Positions 38,571 to 48,992 of a DNA stretch of 64,000 nt are shown in pieces. Every line of letters begins with the position of its first letter. The stretch's first letter is position 1. The stretch spans positions 13,514,001 to 13,578,000 of the forward strand of contig NC_135010.1 of NCBI RefSeq assembly GCF_051020985.1, in the 5' to 3' direction. The position numbers were made by a program, and so were the translations under genes. A model generated the notes under the pieces. That model was not told where the DNA came from, searched no databases, and saw only the letters and a list, made by a program, of their open reading frames with translations. Source of the stretch: Nomia melanderi. Taxonomy: Eukaryota; Arthropoda; Insecta; Hymenoptera; Halictidae.

Positions 38571-38710
38571 TTTGGGACTCTCCGGTATACGTAGTAATTC
38601 AGTCATACAATTCAATGGCGAAACTTTTCAGTGCCATAGAAGCTTTTAACACTTTGCCGGCCGCTCATTCGCATCGCCAGATTCACAGGTTCTACTACTC
38701 GGGGTGATAT

Positions 38711-38983
38711 TTACGCAATTGTTCGCACCATAGTTGCAATGATGTGTCTACCTGTACAAACGTCGATATCATCGTTGGCGAAAATAAGTTCTCTGATCGC
38801 TTCAGACACCGATGGTACCCATAGGGTCACCGGAGACAGTTGACACCCGGAAATCTTCGGAGGACACATCATAGCGTCGAAGGTGGTGTTAGGTTGTGCG
38901 CCGGCCTTAACTTCCATTCCGTTTCCCGTTGCGGCGCGCAACGAGGGAGAGGCTTCCCAGCCGAGTAGGTAATCGAGATGCAT
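38711..38983 (-). CDS. Weak open frame, 90 codons
   Basis: An ATG at 38983 opens MHLDYLLGWEASPSL... and closes ...RHIIATMVRTIA then TAA. Composition is more protein-like than in most local frames, with Met, Ile, Asn and Asp and four Cys. It overlaps the GC-to-AT transition at the edge of an AT-rich island. It could be a remnant of an inserted gene or element, or chance. No family was recognised. Confidence 0.17.
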   Translation of the reverse strand: MHLDYLLGWEASPSLRAATGNGMEVKAGAQPNTTFDAMMCPPKISGCQLSPVTLWVPSVSEAIRELIFANDDIDVCTGRHIIATMVRTIA

Positions 38984-39337
38984 GCCGGTCTCGTTAAATC
39001 GGCCCGGTGAATCGCATTCCTCCGATGCTTATTGCCTGTTCCCGGTAATAATTAACCCGGTTCCTCGATTCCCGTCGGAAGAAGCGGCCGGCACAGGCGC
39101 ACCTGCGTCCGAACGCGGCCCCGTCCGCCTGTCCGTGTGCGCTGCGCCCGGCGGGGTATGGGTGTCCGGCCGATACGACGGATCCGATGAATCGAGCACG
39201 GTGTCGTTTCGGAGAAAGGGGAAGCCGGCTACCACACCCTGACAACATCTTAATTCGCGATAAAGGGTATTAGGACTGGAAACGGACACCCGAGTAGCAG
39301 CGACGCCGGCCACGGACGGTGCGGAGAGTCCTCTCTC

Positions 39338-39362
39338 TGGAACTGGAACTGGAACTGGAACT
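39338..39362. repeat. GGAACT hexamer tandem
   Basis: Four GGAACT units in tandem. Confidence 0.9.
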
Positions 39363-39706
39363 CGCCTCGGATGGGTGTGAGACACGCAGACCCCTTCTCG
39401 TTCTACGTATCCACGGACCGCGACAAGATTAGCATCGCTATTCGGTTACACGCGAAACGGACACCCGGGGCCCACGGCTACCGGACGTTTCTCTTCTTGG
39501 TCATTATCGCCAACGGGACGGCTACGCGGAATTGCGATCGATCCTCGGCCCCTGTCACATTCGACTGGTAAACTCCACGTGCTAGGCGACGACGATCGTT
39601 TCCAGGAATTTTCTAGGAATCGCTAGCCTCGATCCTCTCGCTCCTCGCAGCTCGTGTGTCTCGACATTCCGTCGCGCGAATGTACCGAAGTAGCTCCAGT
39701 GCTATA

Positions 39707-39731
39707 TTAACCCTTTGACTGCGGTGCATTC
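39707..39731 (+). mobile_element. TTAACCCTTTG-type element end
   Basis: TTAACCCTTTGACTGCGG at 39707 matches the first 11 bases of the TTAACCCTTTGCACT consensus. About 240 bases of AT-richer sequence follow, but no inverted partner was seen. Confidence 0.3.
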
Positions 39732-40307
39732 AGACATGGAACGGACCGATCTTGCGTTTGTCCACGATGGAGGGAGGATTTATGGGAATTGGCTTTTCTG
39801 GAGAACATTCTGAGCAGAGGTGTGATGCCGACACGAGGAAAGCAAATGTGTGTTATTATTGGTTGAAACAATTTAAGGGCGACTATATATAGGTGTTGTT
39901 CGGAAATTATAATTGAAGGCTCGTCACTGGCGATACGGTTCATTGTTGAACGAACACTCGGCTGGCGATCAGAGGCCGCAGGACTGATTCGCGGCCGAAG
40001 TACCTAGGCGGGTCTCGATGGAGCGATACGAGTGGTCGGGAGCGTTACGGTTAAAGTCTGTTGGAAAAGTCGTGGTTTCGGGCATCGAGTTGGCACCGAG
40101 GGAACCCATCGTTTCACATCGCTCCGTAATAAATTCGTGCTCAGCGGCCGGGATTCCGGCCGGGCCGGGTGCCGCGCTACTGGCCGGCACGTCGTAAATA
40201 ATCGCGCGATATTCGCGCGAGCGTAGTAAACATTCAATAAACGAGCGAAATCCGTTTACGGGAATGCGTAATGCCAAGACGACACGCGGTGATACTCCGG
40301 GGGGGAG

Positions 40308-40327
40308 ACCGTTCGGCGCCGAACGGT
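40308..40327. other. 20-base perfect palindrome
   Basis: ACCGTTCGGCGCCGAACGGT is identical to its reverse complement across all 20 bases. It is CpG-rich and lies in unique sequence, not in a simple repeat. It could be a dimeric protein-binding site or a cruciform-prone spot. Confidence 0.9.
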
Positions 40328-40524
40328 GACACCGGCGGCCGGAGAACGGGGGCTCGCTGAAATTCCGCGAAAGATATGGCGGTCTTTTTGCTTATTAAAC
40401 GGGTCCGGGAATGTCCGGGCAATAAATATCGCTAGGGAAGACTGATTGCTCGGTCCGGCGGAGATATCCGGGAGATGGTCGGCGAATTGAAATGTTATTC
40501 GCCGTAAAACTGAACGCCGCGGGT

Positions 40525-40532
40525 ATAAATAT
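40525..40532 (+). promoter_or_regulatory. TATA-like element
   Basis: TATAAATA lies in GC-rich surroundings, about 200 bases right of the 20-base palindrome. No initiator or frame confirms a promoter. Confidence 0.15.
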
Positions 40533-41321
40533 AGAACGTGAGAGCCGGTCGGAAACGAGGGAGACGAGATTGATTGTCCGCCGGTTGTTTGCCTGTTCGT
40601 TAGATAAACATTACCGGCGACGATCGAGGCGAGCGGTCGAATCGGCGATCCGCTAATCACGCGAGACGAGGATCGCCGATAGGTGAGCGACTGATGGCTC
40701 GGAAGCCGAAAGATGACCACGGCATCGGCGGCTCTCGGTTATTTGATTAAGCGCGTAGAAGAAAGAGGAACGCGTCCGGTCCGCTCGTTCAATTTCCCAA
40801 GGTGCTCAATTTCCATCGTGGTCTCTTTTGCGGGGCGCGAATATATATCTACGGCGAAGGATCGTCTGGACGGCGCGGCAGAAAATTGCAGGAGCGACGA
40901 TCGCAATTTATCCGCGGGTACCTCGAAGGAGCCGATGATCCATGAGTGGCCCGGAGGAAGAAGTGATCCAGTCGGCAATCAAGGAGCCGGGGCATCTTCG
41001 ATCGGTTATAGAAGGGCTGGGCGACGCGGCGGTCCGCGCCGACAGGTTTATCAATGCATATTGGAAACAAGTTGGCCGTTAAAGAAAACGTTCAGCCGCA
41101 CGCAAAAGGAAGCTTGCCGTCGAGAGGGTTTCGGGCCCCGACCTCGCCGCCGCGTCTCGTTTTCGTTCCCTCCTCGTTCCTCCTCCGTTCCGTCCGCTTC
41201 GCCCTCCGCATCCCGCGAGCAAACGCCCGCACCCGGTCGCTCTCGCGCGCGCGCGCGCGCGTGCACGCTCGCTCGCACGCTCACTCCCTGAAATATGCCG
41301 CGCGCTGTGAGTTAGTTTAAT

Positions 41322-41329
41322 ATGCAAAT
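41322..41329 (+). promoter_or_regulatory. ATGCAAAT octamer
   Basis: Exact octamer, the site class bound by POU-domain factors, in a short AT-containing patch after the alternating CG tract. Confidence 0.3.
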
Positions 41330-42132
41330 GGCCGGAGAGATAACGGGTCGATCCGTGAAGAGTGGAGAAGGCTAAGTCGTGATTCCGGTAGCCGTGTCTT
41401 CCGAACCCTCCGCGTCGCTCTTCCTCGCTCCCCTTCCGACTCGACGCGCGTTCCTCCTCGCACCCGGCCGAGAGGATCTCCCGGCGAACCGTAGCAGCAA
41501 ACGAGGATGGACGAGGAGTAGAAGCAAGAAGCGCTCGCTCGTTCGCTGAGTGAATTGAGAGATAAGGGCCCACGCTTAGCCCCCCATGGACGACCAGGGA
41601 CGCATCCTCCGCGGTCGATCACCGGGCCCGCCACCGGCCGCCTTAAAAGCGATCCTAATGGATCGTTGCATCTTAGATCCTCCGACCTCCGCCCGACGCT
41701 CGGACGCCGGGGCCTATTCGGATCTACTCGGACTCGGCGTTTCGTTGCTCCGACGCGAACCAGAAAGAACTTATTCATATCTTCGAGCGAAACAACGCTG
41801 ATCCGCAGCTTCCATTGTCTCGATAATCAGCGACTCGAAGATCCATCCTTCCCGATTCGAAGAGGCAATTGTCCGGTCTGCCTCCCTGATCGCTTAATAC
41901 CGGTATACGCCTCGGCAACGAACGGCCAGGCGAGAGAGACGCGTCGCGCGAAGGTGTGCATCTCTAGCCGAGGCACATCCTCGGGTTACGGCACTTTCCG
42001 TTCCGTGTCCTGGCGTCGAGCGTGATCATCGGATAGAGAAGGTGGCGAGAAGCGCGGAGGAGGATCGATCGCCGCGTCCTCGGTCGCGAGCGTAGCCTCT
42101 CGTTCGTTCACGGTGAGAAAGAAGAACCGTAA

Positions 42133-42181
42133 CGTCGTCGTCGTCGTCTTCGTCGTCGTCGTCGTCGTTGTCGTCGTTGTC
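42133..42181. repeat. GTC trinucleotide repeat
   Basis: About 16 GTC units with CTT and GTT variants. Confidence 0.93.
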
Positions 42182-44713
42182 GTGGCCGGGCCGCCACCGT
42201 GTCTTCTCTCGGCTTCGGTATTCGTGGCCTCGGTGTTGGTCGGTGTCGAGGTGTGTAGGAGGTGGAGGAGGCTGAGAAGGATGAGGCCTGAGCGCAGGAG
42301 GCGGAGGAGGAGGGGGTGGCTCGACGGGGGAGTCGAAGGGGGTTAGTAGCTAAGGTAGGTAAGCGCTTCATTAGGCCGCGAGAGCTCCCTAATTACACAC
42401 GGCCTCATTAGCGGCTTCCACTCCCCCCTCGCCCCGCCGTCGGCCTCGCTGCTCCTCCGCTCGGTACCGTCTCTACGTGTACACCCTGAAACCTCTTCGT
42501 CCTCGCCGCTATCTCTCACTCCTCCCGCAGATATACGAGGGGAGAGAACGCGCCGCGCGACAGAGACGGAGGGAATAGCCGTCGAACGGATAGACGGACG
42601 GACGTACGGACGGATAGAGAGGAGGAAGAGGAGGAGAGAGAAGGAGGGAGCAGGCGATGCTGCCAGCGGCGGCCGGAGGACGAGGACGCGGCGGAGGGAA
42701 CCGGCGAGCTCGAGGGAGCCACAACGCCGTGTTCGTTGCCGCAACGAGGCTCCCGACAACCGGCTGCGTCTCTGTGTCTGTCTAAACGAGCCAGCAAACC
42801 ACCAAATGCTGCTTGATCGTTCTCCCGAACACGCCGAAATTACGCGGATCCCAGCCCCGCCGCATCCGCCTCGCGGCGAATTTATCCGTGCAGGCCTATT
42901 TTTATTCGTGCTGATTCGAGCCAGACGAGGATTCGCGCGACTCGCGGCAACGCCGAGTTTCGGCGATTAAGAGTTTCTCCGTTAGAATCGTCTAGGCGCC
43001 GACTATCGTTGATCCTCTCAGCTTCTAAAGTTCGATCGGCGGGCACCTTCCGACGGGGATCTTCGCTTTTCATCGATCACAACAGCGAGCCGTCCTTATC
43101 TCTTGAAACTTGACGAGCTCCCCGTAATCTCGTAATCTTCGCGCCGAGCGGAAGCTCCGAAGGCTTTTCCCTCCTTATAAATATCGCGTCGCAAAGCCAG
43201 CTCCCGCCGCCTAATTGCGACCGTTGCGGGGGACGGCGAACGAAATCCACGCTCCGCCAGATAGACTTATATCTCGCGGGGCGATTCGTATCGATTAACG
43301 GCTCGCCCGATGGGACGGAGACCGGAAACGCATCGGAGCGACGCGTTCCTGCGTCCTGCCCGCGGACTGCTGATCATTTATGCGTCTGAAACGACCGGCC
43401 GCGCTCGGAGAACGCTCACGCCCTCAACCCCTTTCGAACACCCTCCCCACGAGGAAATCGAAAATAGCTACGGCGAGCAACCCCTTTCCGCCGGAGGAAA
43501 GGGGGCGCGGCGAACGCGCCGATGTCGTTTTTAAACGTCACTTAACGTGTCGTTAAGACCAAGGTCGCCGGCTAATTTATAGCGACCGGTACGCGACCTC
43601 CGCGAACCCTGCGCGCGCCATCGATCGTCGACGATTCTTTCAATCCGGCCTCCGTTCGACGAGATTCGATCCATTGTTCGCCTCCCGCTTTTTGTTCCCC
43701 TCCCGTTCCCCCTCCGTTCTCTTTAACGAGCAGTCGAATCGGCGATCGACGGGCACGCGTCAGCCGCGTCGTGTCCGATTAATTTTACGGATTCCACTTT
43801 CCCGAGCTGATTTCCGCGGCGCCGTGAAATCGATGTGGGGCGGCCCGGGCTTCGCGCGAGCGAGCGAGCGAGACGGCCGATTGACACGCCCCTTCTGTCC
43901 TTCAAAAATTAACCGGGGCCCGGCTATTATACCGGAATTAAAATTCAAAACCGCGTAACACAAAATAAAACAGGGATCGATCAGCCGTCAAATTAAACAT
44001 TGTCATCGGACGCGCGTCGCCTGTCCCGCGTAGATCGAACCGCGCGCGGCCGGTTCGCCGGCCCTTCCCGATATTAAAATTTTAAATCCCGTAATTAACG
44101 TTCTTTCGGACCGGCCGTCCGTGCGACACCGAAATTTCGTTCGGCTGTCGCTTCGCGCGGCCGTCGCGCGAGAATTACCGCTGGAAATTATCCTCGTCCC
44201 GTGAAACGCGTATCCATCACCATGCATCCATCGTTTCATTTTTTTTAATCATCCTCGAAGCATTGAATTCCTCTGTCCGTTAGAGGGAACAACTATTCCC
44301 TTCGTTCGAGATGATCCGATCGGTGTTTCCCGGCGCGAACGCGTCCTCGGCGCGGTCGTACGCTGACGGAAAATGCTTGCGCATTGAATGGGCGCAGCAC
44401 GGTTCTCAGAAATCGGCAACTTGTCGTCGACCACCGGCGGCGCGATTAATATCCCGCCGGGGTAACGGGGCGCGTCCGTCGTGGAATATCAGCCGGTGTC
44501 CTCGCGAGGGGAGAGAAAGTCGCCGGGAGGAAGGAGCGGCCGCGGATTCTGTCCGAGTCTCGGAAAGGCAGCGGTGAGGCGGGCGGTCGTTTCGGTCGGG
44601 CTAGCTGATTGATGCGTGTCGTCTGTCGGTCCGCTGGTCGGTTGCGCGGCCGGTCGGGGTTGAATGCGGCTCGCGGTCCTCCGCGGCGTTTCATCGCGCC
44701 GGAAACGGTCCAT

Positions 44714-44735
44714 CACGTGACCACGTGACCACGTG
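44714..44735. promoter_or_regulatory. Three CACGTG E-boxes at 8-base spacing
   Basis: CACGTG occurs at 44714, 44722 and 44730, each start exactly 8 bases from the next, within three ACGTGACC-like units. The first is embedded in TCACGTGA. CACGTG is the site class of bHLH and bHLH-PAS proteins (for example CLK/CYC, MAX and USF in animals). Whether the array is functional or a short tandem slippage is not settled by the sequence. Confidence 0.5.
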
Positions 44736-44902
44736 ACGGTCTGGCCTTTGTTCCGCGCGATCATTAGTCTGTCAATATGCCCAAACGACGCTCGGCTTGT
44801 ACGCCCCTTGCATGTATGTATACGTATCTACCTGCACAATGCGTCCATTGTCTTCCACGCGCGCGTATTATACACCCCCATTATGCACGTGGACGCGTGC
44901 GT
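44736..44902. other. Spacer before tetranucleotide repeat
   Basis: Unique sequence with TATG/GTAT-like motifs; nothing recognised. Confidence 0.5.
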
Positions 44903-44997
44903 GCTTGCCTGCCTGCCTGCCTGCCAGCCAGCCAGCCAGCCAGCCAACCAGCCAACCAACCAACCAGCCAGCCAGCCAGCCAGCCAGCTAGCCTGCC
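44903..44997. repeat. Compound TGCC/AGCC/AACC repeat
   Basis: Tetranucleotides change along the tract from TGCC to AGCC to mixed AACC/AGCC, then back to AGCC and a final TGCC. This produces repeating Cys/Leu/Pro/Ala or Gln/Pro/Ala/Ser peptides in the three frames, which are artefacts. Confidence 0.93.
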
Positions 44998-46274
44998 CGA
45001 CTGTCTGCTCGACCGTTCGCCTGGCTGCTTGCCTGACTGCGTACGTGATTCTGGACCACGCGTCTAGTCGAACCTCGTTCGAACAGGATCGATTGGGCTC
45101 GTTAACGCGATCGCGCCAAGGGTTGCGCGATCATCCGGGCTAATGGCTTTTTAGCTGCGCGACCGAAGGGTTTCGAGCATTCAATGCGGAGGAACACCGT
45201 TCACTGTAAAGGTACTTACGGTTTAATCGCGGATGACGTTTGCTGGCGAATCGTGATTCTTAGAATTACCGGGAACTAGTCGCGATAGGATTGCTGTGGA
45301 ATAATGAATAATTAATCAGGCGATACCAAATCATCTGTTTAGATCCTGAGGTTCTCGTGGCGCTTATTAATTGTTACGATTTTATAGACATCGAATTACC
45401 TGCCGGTGCAGGTGGGATAGAAATTTGTTTGCATTAGACTATCCTCGTCTGGCGTGTCTTCAAAGTAGTAAATGTTTATCTATTTTTATTTACGAGCGGT
45501 TGAGCGCCTCGTGTTCTAACGTGTCTCCGAACTGATTTCCCGCGATGCGTCAGTTTGCCGGATAATTCCGCGGCGTGAACGCGTCTCGCGTCCGATATCT
45601 CTGTGTTTGTCTCGTACGCGTTCCTCCGGGTCCGTCGAGATCTTCCCGATGATCCCGGAAGGCAACCCCTGCGCGACGCCGCCACCCCAGTACGCGTCGA
45701 GTAGCGTGCCGGGCGCGAGCGTCGCGCTAAATCCGGGCATATGATGCGCGGGGCCGTGACATGCAAATCTGGTCAAAGCCCGCCGCCATTACGTTTTCAA
45801 ATCTTTAAAGTGTATTTAGACAGCGCGCGAGGCGGTCAGCCGCGGGAGCGCTCGATCGGTCGAACCTTGGGATCGAGGGTCCTCCGGAGTCTCTATCCCC
45901 TAAACGTCGAACGGCTTTCTCCGTTCGGCACTCGTATAATGGTATTCCGACAGCCGAAACTGAGAAAAGGGAAGAGAGTTTGCTAGAACACTAGCAGACT
46001 CGCATCGATAGGTTTCACTCGGAAACTCCTTACCGTAGACGCAAAGTTCGACGATTTCGGATGACATAGGCTCCTCTCAGTCACCACTCGATTTGGCGCA
46101 GAAAAATGATGGAGCATAATATTTAAAGTCAAATCTCGCGTGATGCGTTAATATGTGAAATATTCAAATGAAACAGCCTCTCTTCAATTTATGTACGATT
46201 TCTCGTGAAGCCAGTTTCAAGTGTCAACTATATTTCATCGGAAAGTGTTGGGTACTTTAGGTAGAAAACTCTCG
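44998..46274. other. Gene-free interval
   Basis: No recognisable gene. AT-rich islands lie at about 45180-45490 and 45985-46260. The inverted pair ACCTGC/GCAGGT at 45398-45413 includes a CAGGTG site. An octamer lies at 45761-45768. Confidence 0.5.
45761..45768 (+). promoter_or_regulatory. ATGCAAAT octamer
   Basis: Exact octamer in GC-rich sequence. Confidence 0.28.
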
Positions 46275-46290
46275 GAGTGCAAAGGGTTGA
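46275..46290 (-). mobile_element. Solo right end of a TTAACCCTTTGCACT element
   Basis: GAGTGCAAAGGGTTGA is the reverse complement of TCAACCCTTTGCACTC, one base from the TTAACCCTTTGCACT end of the 55240 element (the TTAA is changed to TCAA). The 270 bases to the left are AT-rich, as expected of a decayed insertion, but no left end was found. Confidence 0.42.
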
Positions 46291-46512
46291 GCGATCAGCT
46301 TCAGAAAATGCGACAACGAAACGGAACAAATCCTCGCGCCAACGTAACAGTTACCAGATACCAGCAGTGTTCCGAAGATTCGGTGAAAAAGGTTCCATCC
46401 GGCGAAACGCGGCGCGTTTTCCGTGGACAGCGGACAACAGGTTCGCGAGAAGAAAGAGCAGCTGTAGCAGACGCCATAGGGCTCTATCGGCGATAATCGT
46501 AAAGAGCGATCC

Positions 46513-46555
46513 GAGCGGAGGCGAGTCGAGCCGGAGGCGAGTCGAGCCGGAGCCG
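46513..46555. repeat. 16-base tandem, about 2.7 copies
   Basis: Unit GAGCCGGAGGCGAGTC is repeated nearly perfectly, with the last copy truncated. The unit is not a multiple of three, so it would not encode a periodic peptide. Confidence 0.85.
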
Positions 46556-48266
46556 TGTTCCTGGAAGCCGGCGATGGTTCCACGGAGCCGACCGGCGGGG
46601 CAAAGAGACGCGTGGCCGGCGTAAACGCGCGCGGATCGAGCGGTGCGATCGTCGGACGTGGACGATCGATGTCCGCGGTGCTCCGCAGCCGGAGACGAGT
46701 TTTTGCCACGCTCCACGGCCGGGTAGCATCGAGCGTCGAACGTTTATTTCGTTTAACTTTCGATTCGCGAAGCCGTGCAGGGCGGTCCGGCCGAACCCGC
46801 GCTCGCGCTCGCGCGTGCACGCGTGTGTGCGTGCGAGCCCGTTCCCCGGGGCCGTGCAACCTTCGCGTTTTATAGCGGGGCCAATTAATGCGGGATAAAA
46901 AGTAACCCGGGATTCGAGGGTGGTCGACACCCACGGCAAGACTCCCGTCGATCCCGACGGATATCGATCGGCCGACCGCGAGATCCCGTCGTCCGGAACG
47001 GTGCGGCGTCGCGCGACGAAACGCGGCCGACTCGCGACGTTGTCGGTCCGAAGGGAGGGAAGAGATAGAACGGAGAAACCGGCGAGAGGACGGACTCCTG
47101 ATAAGAAGGGACGGTCCCAGGCTGGCCCGGCTCCTTTTTGTTCCTCCTAGTCCCACGGGTCCACGACTCCTCGGTTCGTTCGCTCGTTTCCCGCGTCACG
47201 ACGCCGTCCGAACGGACGCTGCGTGTCCGCGGGCACCACCGGACAAAGAGACGAAACGCGATCGATTCGCGGTATTCCGTTTCTTGCCGTCGTCGGCGCA
47301 GCCCGGCCGTTCTGCGCCGGAGAATTCCCGCTTTTTGGCAGAAACGAGTTCGTCGCGCCGGGTCGACACCTCCGCGATAAATCCACGCGACGTCGACGAG
47401 TTCCGCGAGAGAGAGAGACGATTCGAAGGAGGACAGAGAGAGAGAGAGGTTTGGAAAGGGTTCTTTGCGCAGGGCGGTGAATTCCTGCGTCCGATCGGGA
47501 GGCGGCCGCGCCGATACGCGTTTGTTCCTGTTGGCCCGGCATGAAATAATAAATACGCGGCTGACCGAATGGTATTGCGCGGGGCTAAACTGACTCGTAA
47601 GCGTGGAAGCCGCGGAACAATGGGCGCGGACTCGATCGAGCGACTGCTCGGGGGACGGAGGGGCTGGTCAGGAGGAGCCGAGAACGACCGTCGACACAAT
47701 GGGGACCAAGTTGGCGGTCTGACCTCCGACCTCCGGCTCCGCACCACCGGAGCACCGCATTCGCATTCGGATTCGTCCGTTCGATTGTGTGCTAATGCCT
47801 CGCGCGTTCTCTCCGCTACCGCGGGCTTTGCGCCGCGCCGTCCGCCTCTGCCGTGCCTCTTCTCGAATCTAGCCCCCTAAGGCTTTCTTTTCCCGCGAAC
47901 CCTCTCGCGCGCTGCACGCCCGCCGCCACGGAATTTCCGTCCCGCGGCAGAGATTACGCTCGTGACGGCTGAAACCGGCCTGAGCCGAGCCGAAGGAAAG
48001 GGACAGAGTTTCGTTCGGGATCTGCCGCCGCACTTGTCAGCCGGTAGACACTGTAATCTTATCTATAATAGACCTTTCACTTCTGTACCCGTCTACCTGG
48101 AAACTACACATTTCCCATCGTTACATCTCACTCGGTCTCGTTCCGCACTCGCGTTCTTCGATACGCGACTAAAAATCCTTCAGAAGCGAATCGCTGCTCG
48201 AATCACAGTTGCATGCTTACTGATCCAATAATCTGGTAATCGGTAGAAGAGACCTGTATCTCCGCA
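46556..48266. other. Gene-free interval
   Basis: No recognisable gene. Mostly CpG-rich; a short GA tract near 47409-47447. The sequence at about 48040-48240 is less GC-rich. Confidence 0.5.
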
Positions 48267-48848
48267 ATGGCAACCGTAAGATCCGCAAGCTCGAGCGGAA
48301 TCGATGGCTCGCCGAGAGGCTTCCTGCGGCGAGGAGGCTTTAGGTTTCGCGGGGAACCTGGCCGGTCATTGGAGCGCGTCGCGACGGTGCCGCGTCTGCT
48401 CTGGCGGGGACGCGAGAGAATAAACCGGGTTTCCGGTGGCCTTGCACCCGAATTTGAAACTTTCCCCGTTAGCCGGTGGCGTGCGGAGCGGCGGGGAAAC
48501 GGCGCGACCGACTGGCAGAGGGGTCAGGGTGGCAGGGACCAGGGGTGGAACGAAGGTCAGTGTCTGCATAAAACCACGCGAGCCTGGAGGCTACAGGCTG
48601 TCGGTTCGAGACTGCCGCCGAGGCGTTTGCTATGCGGGCTGCGCAGCCCGTGGCTACGTGCCCTGCCTGACGAGCCACGACTCAAATTCAACTCAAACTC
48701 GGTTTTCTGCATCTGCTGGTCCGCTTTCCCTCGTCGCTCTTCCACTAACCCGGCCGCCGAGCCGGCCGGTCTCCACGCTGTCCGCGCGCGCCGCCCCCAC
48801 GGATCCCAACTTCCGCCATCGGCCGTCTTACCTTTTCCGCGTGGCTAA
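48267..48848 (+). CDS. Weak open frame, 193 codons, with overlapping Cys-rich frame
   Basis: An ATG at 48267 in a fair context (CCGCAATGG) opens 193 codons beginning MATVRSASSSGIDGS. The product is Arg/Gly/Ser-rich without a known domain. A second plus-strand frame (48436-48891) contains a Cys-rich stretch in which VCIKP, RDCRRG, VCYAGCAARG and VPCLTS follow closely, giving five Cys in about 40 residues. An AAG then GTCAGT donor-like site lies near 48555. The minus strand is also open. Nothing decides between them and chance is likely. Confidence 0.15.
   Translation: MATVRSASSSGIDGSPRGFLRRGGFRFRGEPGRSLERVATVPRLLWRGRERINRVSGGLAPEFETFPVSRWRAERRGNGATDWQRGQGGRDQGWNEGQCLHKTTRAWRLQAVGSRLPPRRLLCGLRSPWLRALPDEPRLKFNSNSVFCICWSAFPRRSSTNPAAEPAGLHAVRARRPHGSQLPPSAVLPFPRG
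48635..48650. other. 16-base perfect palindrome
   Basis: CGGGCTGCGCAGCCCG is fully self-complementary and would form a very stable small hairpin in RNA. It lies inside the Cys-rich frame and encodes its Ala-Gly-Cys-Ala-Ala part, which weakens the case that the Cys pattern is selected. Confidence 0.85.
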
Positions 48849-48972
48849 CCGTCGTCTATTAATTTCGACCGGGTCGCGTCTCGCATCTTAATCGACGGTT
48901 TCTTCCTGGCCGTCGCTTCTTCTCCTCCTCTGGCCATTGTTTACCGATCAAACGAGTGCCCGGGATGCTGAG

Positions 48973-48992
48973 TTAACCCCTTGCCTCGGGTC
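48973..48992 (+). mobile_element. TTAACCCC-type element end (weak)
   Basis: TTAACCCCTTGCCTCGG resembles the TTAACCCTTTGC ends with one inserted or changed base. An (AT)n stretch follows near 49131-49146. No partner end was found. Confidence 0.2.

Larger units (their letters stand above)
37001..40307. other. Gene-free interval
   Basis: No recognisable gene. Features include a CCACC/CCGCC-rich stretch (37340-37390), TATA-like and TTAA-type motifs listed separately, a GGAACT tandem (39338-39362), and AT-rich islands at about 38450-38720 and 39700-39950. Confidence 0.5.
40328..44713. other. Gene-free interval
   Basis: No recognisable gene. It includes a TATAAATA motif (40525), a CG-alternating tract (about 41247-41262), an octamer (41322), and a GTC trinucleotide repeat (42133-42181). 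Many two-strand Arg-rich frames are unsupported. Confidence 0.5.

Noticed and set aside
44903..44997. Cys/Leu/Pro and Gln/Pro/Ala repeat peptides
   Set aside because: Direct translation of the tetranucleotide repeat; not a protein feature.
46257..47156. 299-codon minus-strand frame
   Set aside because: Spans a 16-base tandem and an element end; Arg/Ser-rich with no family signature.
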